Source: Streptomyces sp. H27-C3 (GTDB taxonomy: Bacteria; Actinomycetota; Actinomycetes; Streptomycetales; Streptomycetaceae). Taken from it: 64,000 nucleotides of DNA. The position numbers and the translations under genes are program-made. The stretch spans positions 1 to 64,000 of the forward strand of contig NZ_JASITA010000031.1 in assembly GCF_030063415.1 (NCBI RefSeq), given 5' to 3'. The notes under the pieces were generated by a model, which ran no database searches, was not told the DNA's origin, and saw only the letters and a list, made by a program, of their open reading frames with translations. This document shows positions 59,801 to 64,000 of the stretch, in pieces. Within the stretch, counting starts at the first letter, position 1. Each line of letters opens with the position of its first letter.

Positions 59801-60113
59801 TACCGGCCGCCGTGCCCAGCGCGAGGTCGGCGCCGAAGGCGGCTGCGGCGGCAACTGTGGTGACCAGTGCGGGAGTTCCCAGGTTCCGTCTGGTGAAACG
59901 TTCCGACAGGGGCTGCTGCCCGGCCTGTGATTCGTCCAGCGCCGTGGTGTAGGCGGTGTACTCCTCGCCCGCGCTGGCCGCCATCGAATCCAACGCGGCC
60001 CGCCCACGGGTGAGCAGTGCGTTGGCGTCGACCCGTCCGCCGGACCGCCGCACCTGTTCCTCGACGGCGCGTACCAACAGCCTCTCGGCCTCGGTCCGGT
60101 GGCTGTCCCGCAT
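56892..60113 (-). CDS. STAND-type NTPase with TPR repeats and variant Walker A
   Basis: 1073 residues from ATG 60113, with GGAGGGGG upstream. N-terminal region has a hydrophobic Ala/Gly-rich hairpin (about 75-115). The NB-ARC-like NTPase follows: Walker A is HGAPGSGRTTLA with Arg in place of the invariant Lys (about residue 255), Walker B VTVVLDDASDA, then LPLALRIAG (GLPL-like). Beyond about 600 there are at least eight TPR/NPHP-like repeats (GEAWTLYYLGQALEERGD, GQAWAHFQLGQVCLRMGD). Such proteins act as regulators or in signalling; the Arg substitution suggests altered hydrolysis. A signal input and output domain are not recognised. Confidence 0.88.
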   Translation of the reverse strand: MRDSHRTEAERLLVRAVEEQVRRSGGRVDANALLTRGRAALDSMAASAGEEYTAYTTALDESQAGQQPLSERFTRRNLGTPALVTTVAAAAAFGADLALGTAAGTALGAGAVVAMAGAATTVAKVTASHWPAAHRRAGALGQPGGPEQLRLQWLTALEVRGIRPFLDQQHVLLAATRTGRTPKKAAAVGQLRGADRSQAARRRSVLEQSFGHLPQPDGPFAGRRAAMAQIARWVHTARASTETRPTIVVLHGAPGSGRTTLAVRAAHDLRDQFRGACVVDLRGDSADESPLSTRDALLHLLNRLGAPRDQLLFRERASQTQQLRRLTELYHQHLTGLPVTVVLDDASDAAQVRTLVPERSDSLVLVTARAPLDLPADIPAWVYQLPVNPLDQVGAEELLRESAEEKDGPYDARAADSIAELCGGLPLALRIAGSSLGARTAPVLAADLAAYGPVPPVERALWLRYTDQPDAARRLLRRLALAGRASLGAAAAAALLSTDDQEAQRLLAVLSRAGLIDHVRGSRYRLHDLVRDFAQARLLDEEEPADRAAAQERLIRNYGELADSVIRLVDGKTSTRADQFGPHGFTSLDAALRWLDDETSFITAALRHAEGVDPQVVLNLLGALCDYCLLRGDLYRLGEISELTQAVDQGLLVRSVQWRTGIAARQLGELDKARTTLSSVVDLYFEAQHEAGAARALCSLGITLHHQGNLTEAAARLHEALALQSTDKLAGDRAWTLHALAAVERDRANIVQAVAHLDTALTLHRESESLHGQAWAHFQLGQVCLRMGDVPRAEGELREALDLYGQTRDGRGEAWALTQLARARLVDGDPAPAVDQLRQALSRHRDAEDARGEAWTLYYLGQALEERGDRDQAVRELERARGMFSRMRDVYGLACARHHSGRVTRDQRAAQTGNLRNSGFARQLLVDARQDFRRIGVAHGEAWTCLELAIVDAGNNRPTPALELCDVALGLFTSYEDDRGADWARFLRCTLLPFASPGGSEIGTAVAIEELSQLANAPHPTRDGKLEDCAEAYALVLERGVDLAAGWQAWRLGMVPNRHSREVMGVQVGVAGG

Positions 60114-60265
60114 ATGCGTCCCCCTCCGAGAGTAACGGTTGCGGTCCAAGTGTCCTGCTTGACGCGCGTCGGCGCGAGGGAGCAAAGACCCGGGGCGGGC
60201 CGGGGCGGAACGTACGACACCCGCCCCGGGGACGTCCGGGGCGGGCGAAGTGCGCTGGTGCGGGA

Positions 60266-60568
60266 CTACATGTTCTCTTCGGCGTCGAGGTACGCCTGGA
60301 TCCTCCGGTCGATCGCGGCAGCCTCGGCGCGGGCGCGCTTGGCCTCCGCGTGGGCGCCGTCCCGGTCCAGCCTGTTGGCCTTGGCCTTCAGGTCGGCGGA
60401 CTGCTGGCGCAGCTGCGGGATGTTGACGCGGATGCTGCCCGCACGGGCCGCGACGTTCTGCTGGCCGGCGGCCGGAGCGGCGGTGGCGGTGGCTGCGGGC
60501 AGAGCCGCGAACAGCACGCTTCCAGCCATCGCTGCGGTCACGGCGAGCGTAGAAATGCGTCGACGCAC
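60266..60568 (-). CDS. small secreted coiled-coil protein
   Basis: 100 residues from GTG 60568 with AAGGGG upstream; a TTG at 60586 is an alternative. Sec signal peptide (RRRISTLAVTAAMAGSVLFAALPAATATA-APAAG). Mature part is a short helix-rich segment (LRQQSADLKAKANRLDRDGAHAEAKRARAEAAAIDRRIQAYLD) with heptad-like spacing. No cysteines. Divergent genes absent; it lies upstream of the STAND gene on the same strand. Function unknown. Confidence 0.78.
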   Translation of the reverse strand: MRRRISTLAVTAAMAGSVLFAALPAATATAAPAAGQQNVAARAGSIRVNIPQLRQQSADLKAKANRLDRDGAHAEAKRARAEAAAIDRRIQAYLDAEENM

Positions 60569-60685
60569 AAGATTCCCCTTGTCCAAGTACGGTCATTTAC
60601 TGGTCAGTAACTCTATCCGATGTGATCTTGAGGTTGCGCCCCGTGGCGCCTGGGCGGGGCATGTTGATCCGGAACTCAAAGGGTT

Positions 60686-60895
60686 CTATTCGAGGGTGTA
60701 GCGGACGTGCGGCCGCCGAAGTAGTCGCGGACGATGTGTGGCTGGCGTTGGCGGCGGTGGGAGAACCTGCGGGTCTCGGCGGCGAGTTGCGCCTGGTCCT
60801 GGGCCCGGCTGTGATGCGGCAGGGCTCCGCTTGAGATCGGCGTTCACCAGTTCGTCGGGGTTCAGCTCGGGCGATTACGACGGCAGGAAGTGATC
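60686..60895 (-). pseudogene. IS630-family transposase C-terminal remnant
   Basis: Reads FLPS*SPELNPDELVNADLKR, with TAA at 60875-60877 in place of the expected Tyr codon; after a frameshift ETRRFSHRRQRQPHIVRDYFGG, and after another RHVRYTLE and TAG at 60686. This is the conserved end of the IS630-type DDE transposase. Nothing recognisable of its N-terminus remains; the rest of 60896-61166 shows no gene. Confidence 0.85.
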
Positions 60896-61166
60896 CTCGC
60901 CGAAGTCGTTGCCGCCGTCGATCTCCTGGACGATCTGATCGTGCTCCTGCGGGAGCGCACGGAGCGCGTTGCCCCCCGCCCGTTCGATCCTTCTGCTCCG
61001 AGGGACTCTTGCCGGCACTGTTCCCCCTCCCCGTCGCGCCAGTCGGCACCGCTGACGACGAGAGGCTATTGCTCAGCCTGGCGGCGGCGCGTCGTTGTGC
61101 TGGCCTGCCGTGTGTGCGTGACCGATCTCCGTCGGCCTGTGCTGGCGTTGTGAGAGGCTGGACCGT

Positions 61167-63224
61167 ATGAACCGGCTGGTTGGTGTGACCTCGCCTTATC
61201 TGCTTCAGCATGCTGAGAATCCCGTCGACTGGTGGCCTTGGGAAACGGACGCTTTCGAGGAAGCACGCCGACGCGACGTACCCGTTCTGCTGTCGGTCGG
61301 CTACTCCGCGTGCCACTGGTGCCACGTCATGGCGCACGAGTCCTTCGAGGACGAAGCGACCGCCGCGTATCTCAACGAGCACTTCGTGAACATCAAGGTC
61401 GACCGCGAGGAGCGCCCCGACGTCGACGCCGTCTATATGGAGGCCGTGCAGGCCGCGACCGGTCAGGGCGGCTGGCCCATGACGGTGTTCCTGACCGCCG
61501 ACGCCGAGCCCTTCTACTTCGGTACGTACTTCCCGCCCGAGCCCCGGCACGGCATGCCCTCCTTCCGGCAGGTGATCGAAGGCGTCGACACTGCCTGGAC
61601 CGACCGGCGCGAGGAGGTCGCCGAGGTCGCCGCGAAGATCGTGGGCGAACTGGCCGAGCGCTCCCTCGCGTACAACGCGCCCGAGATGCCGGCCGAGGAG
61701 GAACTCGCGCAGGCGCTGCTCGGACTGACCCGGGACTACGACGCCACCCACGGCGGGTTCGGCGGCGCGCCCAAGTTCCCGGCGGCGATGGTGCTGGAGT
61801 TCCTGCTGCGCCACTACGCGCGCACCGGGTCCGAGGGCGCCCTGCAAATGGCCCGCGACACCGGTGAGGTCATGGCGCGCGGGGGCATCTACGACCAGCT
61901 CGGCGGCGGCTTCGCCCGCTACTCGGTCGACCGCGAATGGATCGTGCCCCACTTCGAGAAGATGCTCTACGACAACGCCCTCCTGTGCCGGGTCTACGCC
62001 CATCTGTGGCGGGCCACCGGATCGGACCTGGCGCGCCGGGTGGCGCTGGAGACCGCCGACTTCCTGGTGAGTGAACTCCGTACGCAGGAAGGCGGGTTCG
62101 CGTCCGCGCTCGATGCGGACAGCGACGACGGTACCGGCAGGCACGTCGAGGGCGCGTACTACGTATGGACGCCGGAGCAACTGCGCGAGGTGCTGGGTGA
62201 GGAGGACGCCCGGTTCGCCGCGCAGCGCTTCCTGGTGACCGAGAAGGGCACGTTCGAGGAGGGCGCTTCCGTGCTCCAGCTCTCCGAGACCGAGGCGGAG
62301 AGCGAAGCCCTGGGCCTGGCGGAGGCAGGTCGGGTCGCGAGTGTCAGGGCGCGGCTGCTCGCCGCACGCGCGCAGCGGCCGGGGCCGGGTCGTGACGACA
62401 AGGTCGTCGCCGCCTGGAACGGGCTGGCGATCGCCGCGCTGGCCGAGGTCGGCGCGTTCTTCGACCGCCCCGACCTCGTCGAGCGGGCGACCGAGGCGGC
62501 CGATCTGCTGGTGCGGGTGCACATGGACGACGGGGCGCGGATCGCCCGTACGTCCAAGGACGGCAAGGTCGGCGCGAACGCGGGCGTGCTTGAGGACTAC
62601 GCGGACGTCGCGGAGGGCTTCCTCGCACTGGCCTCGGTGACCGGCGAGGGCGTCTGGCTGGACTTCGCGGGTTTCCTCCTCGACATCGTCATCGACCAGT
62701 TCGTGGGGGAGGGCGGGGCGCTCTACGACACCGCGAACGACGCGGAGAAGCTCATCCGCCGCCCGCAGGACCCCACGGACAACGCGACGCCGTCCGGCTG
62801 GACGGCCGCCGCGGGTGCGCTCCTGTCGTACGCCGCGCACACCGGCTCCGAGGCACACCGCACCGCGGCCGAGCGGGCGTTGGGCGTCGTCAAAGCACTG
62901 GGCCCGCGCGCCCCGCGCTTCATCGGCTGGGGCCTGTCGGTCGCCGAGGCGGCGCTGGACGGGCCGCGCGAGGTCGCGGTGGTCGGGCCTGCGGACGACC
63001 CGCTGACGAAGGACCTGCACCGGGTCGCGCTGCTGGCGCGGGCGCCGGGGGCGGTCGTGGCGGTCGGGGAAGTGGGCAGCGAGGAGTTCCCGCTGCTCGC
63101 GGACCGGCCGGCCGGGGCGTACGTGTGCCGGCACTTCGTGTGCGACGCGCCCACGACGGAGCCGTCCGTGCTGCGGGAGAGGCTGGGCGCGGAGGCGCAG
63201 GCGGAGGCGGGTACGGAGAGCTAG
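61167..63224 (+). CDS. thioredoxin-domain protein of the DUF255/YyaL family
   Basis: 685 residues from ATG 61167. Begins NRLVGVTSPYLLQHAENPVDWWPW; a thioredoxin-like fold holds the motif SACHWCHVM (CxxC), then a long (alpha/alpha)-barrel part resembling glycosidase/epimerase toroids (GGIYDQLGGGFARYSVDREWIVPHFEKMLYDNA). This family (SSP411/spermatogenesis-associated 20) is widespread, cytosolic, with no proven reaction. Full-length and intact. Confidence 0.93.
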   Translation: MNRLVGVTSPYLLQHAENPVDWWPWETDAFEEARRRDVPVLLSVGYSACHWCHVMAHESFEDEATAAYLNEHFVNIKVDREERPDVDAVYMEAVQAATGQGGWPMTVFLTADAEPFYFGTYFPPEPRHGMPSFRQVIEGVDTAWTDRREEVAEVAAKIVGELAERSLAYNAPEMPAEEELAQALLGLTRDYDATHGGFGGAPKFPAAMVLEFLLRHYARTGSEGALQMARDTGEVMARGGIYDQLGGGFARYSVDREWIVPHFEKMLYDNALLCRVYAHLWRATGSDLARRVALETADFLVSELRTQEGGFASALDADSDDGTGRHVEGAYYVWTPEQLREVLGEEDARFAAQRFLVTEKGTFEEGASVLQLSETEAESEALGLAEAGRVASVRARLLAARAQRPGPGRDDKVVAAWNGLAIAALAEVGAFFDRPDLVERATEAADLLVRVHMDDGARIARTSKDGKVGANAGVLEDYADVAEGFLALASVTGEGVWLDFAGFLLDIVIDQFVGEGGALYDTANDAEKLIRRPQDPTDNATPSGWTAAAGALLSYAAHTGSEAHRTAAERALGVVKALGPRAPRFIGWGLSVAEAALDGPREVAVVGPADDPLTKDLHRVALLARAPGAVVAVGEVGSEEFPLLADRPAGAYVCRHFVCDAPTTEPSVLRERLGAEAQAEAGTES

Positions 63225-63251
63225 GTCGGTCCGGGCGACGGGTGGGCCGGG

Positions 63252-63479
63252 CTACAGCCTCGACACGGTGAAGCCGGTCCTCAGGGTGTCCAGCGCGCGC
63301 TCGACCAGGTGAACCAGGTCCTCGCGCTGGCCCCGCTCGGCCCAGAACAGCATGGTCTCCATCAGCGCCGCGACGACGCCCATGGAGAAGACCCGCACCT
63401 CCAGGTCGTCCGGCTGCCGCCCGGTTCACTCCGCCACGGCCACCGAGGCGATCGGGTCCGTACGGATCCGGCCGGGACG
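63252..63479 (-). pseudogene. TetR-family regulator remnant
   Basis: Minus-strand frame reads RIRTDPIASVAVAE, an in-frame TGA, then TGRQPDDLEVRVFSMGVVAALMETMLFW, AERGQREDLVHLVERALDTL and end TVSRL (TAG 63254-63252). The C-terminal ligand/dimer domain is recognisable, the HTH is absent and an internal stop is present. A few codons around the stop also appear to be missing. Confidence 0.75.
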
Positions 63480-63515
63480 TGGCGGGCGGGGTGGACCGGA
63501 GCGGGGCGGGGCGGA

Positions 63516-64000
63516 TCAGTCGTACTTATAGGCGACCAGCGAGATGCCGACATAGTGCACGGCGAAGGCCGCCAGGGTCAGTGAGTGGAAGACCTCGTGG
63601 AAGCCGAACCACCGGGGTGACGGATTGGGGCGCTTGATTCCGTAGATCACGCCGCCGGCGCTGTAGAGCAGCCCGCCGACGATCACGCAGATGAGCACGG
63701 CGACCCCGCCCGCGCGCATGAAGTCGGGCAGGAAGAAGACGGCGGCCCAGCCCATCGCGATGTAGCAGGGCGTGTAGAGCCAGCGCGGTGCGCCGACCCA
63801 GAAGACCCGGAAGGCGATGCCCGCAACGGCCGCCGCCCAGATGGCCCACATCAGCGGGCGTCCGGTGGAGTCCGGGAGAAGAAGCACGGTCAGCGGGGTA
63901 TAGGTGCCCGCGATGATCAGAAAAATATTGGCATGGTCGAGCCGACGCAGGATGGCCTCGCCGCGCGGCCCCCAGGTGCCCCGGTGATAGATCGCGCTGA
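63516..64000 (-). CDS. hemolysin III / TrhA-type membrane protein (5' end outside the window)
   Basis: 161 codons are visible; the start lies beyond base 64000. HIII family: YHRGTWGPRGEAILRRLDHANIFLIIAGTYTPL is the first conserved block (HxxxxxxxxxxxRxDHxxIF), then several helices (LMWAIWAAAVAGIAFRVFWV, CYIAMGWAAVFFLPDFM, VLICVIVGGLLYSAGGVIYG) and the final FHEVFHSLTLAAFAVHYVGI with two His. PAQR-like membrane protein, linked to membrane energetics or homeostasis in other bacteria. Complete at its C-terminus (SLVAYKYD). Confidence 0.92.
   Translation of the reverse strand, partial: SAIYHRGTWGPRGEAILRRLDHANIFLIIAGTYTPLTVLLLPDSTGRPLMWAIWAAAVAGIAFRVFWVGAPRWLYTPCYIAMGWAAVFFLPDFMRAGGVAVLICVIVGGLLYSAGGVIYGIKRPNPSPRWFGFHEVFHSLTLAAFAVHYVGISLVAYKYD

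Noticed and set aside
56865..59930. A 1021-codon plus-strand open frame
   Set aside because: Antisense to the STAND/TPR gene; Arg/Gln/Val-rich shadow without domains. The minus strand has Walker B, TPRs and a ribosome binding site.
60597..63134. An 845-codon minus-strand open frame
   Set aside because: Shadow of the thioredoxin-domain gene 61167-63224, which matches a known family throughout.

Overview
The window is a piece of a Streptomyces chromosome, or of a very close relative. It is very GC-rich, with strong third-position GC bias and frequent GTG/TTG starts. It carries afsQ1-afsQ2-sigQ, a propionyl/acetyl-CoA carboxylase cluster, a mycothiol conjugate amidase, many small secreted proteins and class E sortase-type LAxTG sorting. 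From memory, the gene order matches the S. coelicolor core from adenosine deaminase and afsQ onward to greA and mca. I could not run an alignment.

Layout. 0-8.9 kb: an alpha/beta hydrolase, adenosine deaminase, small secreted and membrane proteins, the translationally coupled afsQ1-afsQ2-lipoprotein operon, divergent sigQ, and a nucleoside-kinase-like P-loop protein. 9-17.3 kb: two aldehyde dehydrogenase genes (one without a catalytic cysteine), deoC, a membrane glycosyltransferase, a phosphohexomutase-family enzyme and purine nucleoside phosphorylase. Adenosine deaminase, deoC and purine nucleoside phosphorylase each have the same 12-bp palindrome just before the start codon, which points to one nucleoside-catabolism regulon. 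17.4-21.4 kb: a gamma-glutamylcyclotransferase-like protein, an LpdA-type flavoprotein, and DeoR and TetR regulators. 21.5-30.7 kb: biotin carboxylase/BCCP, Maf, a broken VapBC module, a 42-residue membrane protein, a secreted SGNH hydrolase, carboxylase epsilon and beta subunits, and biotin ligase. 30.8-37.2 kb: adenylate cyclase, enoyl-CoA hydratase, a GGDEF protein, histidine ammonia-lyase and two small proteins. 37.5-43.5 kb: an L,D-transpeptidase, an XRE regulator divergent from an alcohol dehydrogenase, a large membrane protein and a second XRE regulator. 43.6-46 kb: a short accessory island of gene remnants (kinase tail, phosphatase tail, IS fragment, decapitated regulator), then cutA and a gene with a hexanucleotide expansion. 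46-56.5 kb: msrA, a cystathionine synthase/lyase, a small sigma-factor cluster, MarR, threonine dehydratase, a DrrAB-type ABC exporter, greA and mca. 56.5-64 kb: a repeat field, a 1073-residue STAND/TPR ATPase with an altered Walker A, an IS630 remnant, a thioredoxin-domain protein, a TetR remnant and a hemolysin III-type protein cut by the window end.

Functionally the window is mainly housekeeping: nucleoside salvage, acyl-CoA carboxylation with its biotin ligase, second messengers (cAMP and c-di-GMP type enzymes) and thiol/redox homeostasis. I did not find a clear new defence or biosynthetic system. The best leads are the putative nucleoside operator, an AfsQ1 box, a short inverted-repeat element resembling a MITE, the decayed toxin-antitoxin pair, the remnant island, and proteins that have lost expected catalytic residues.
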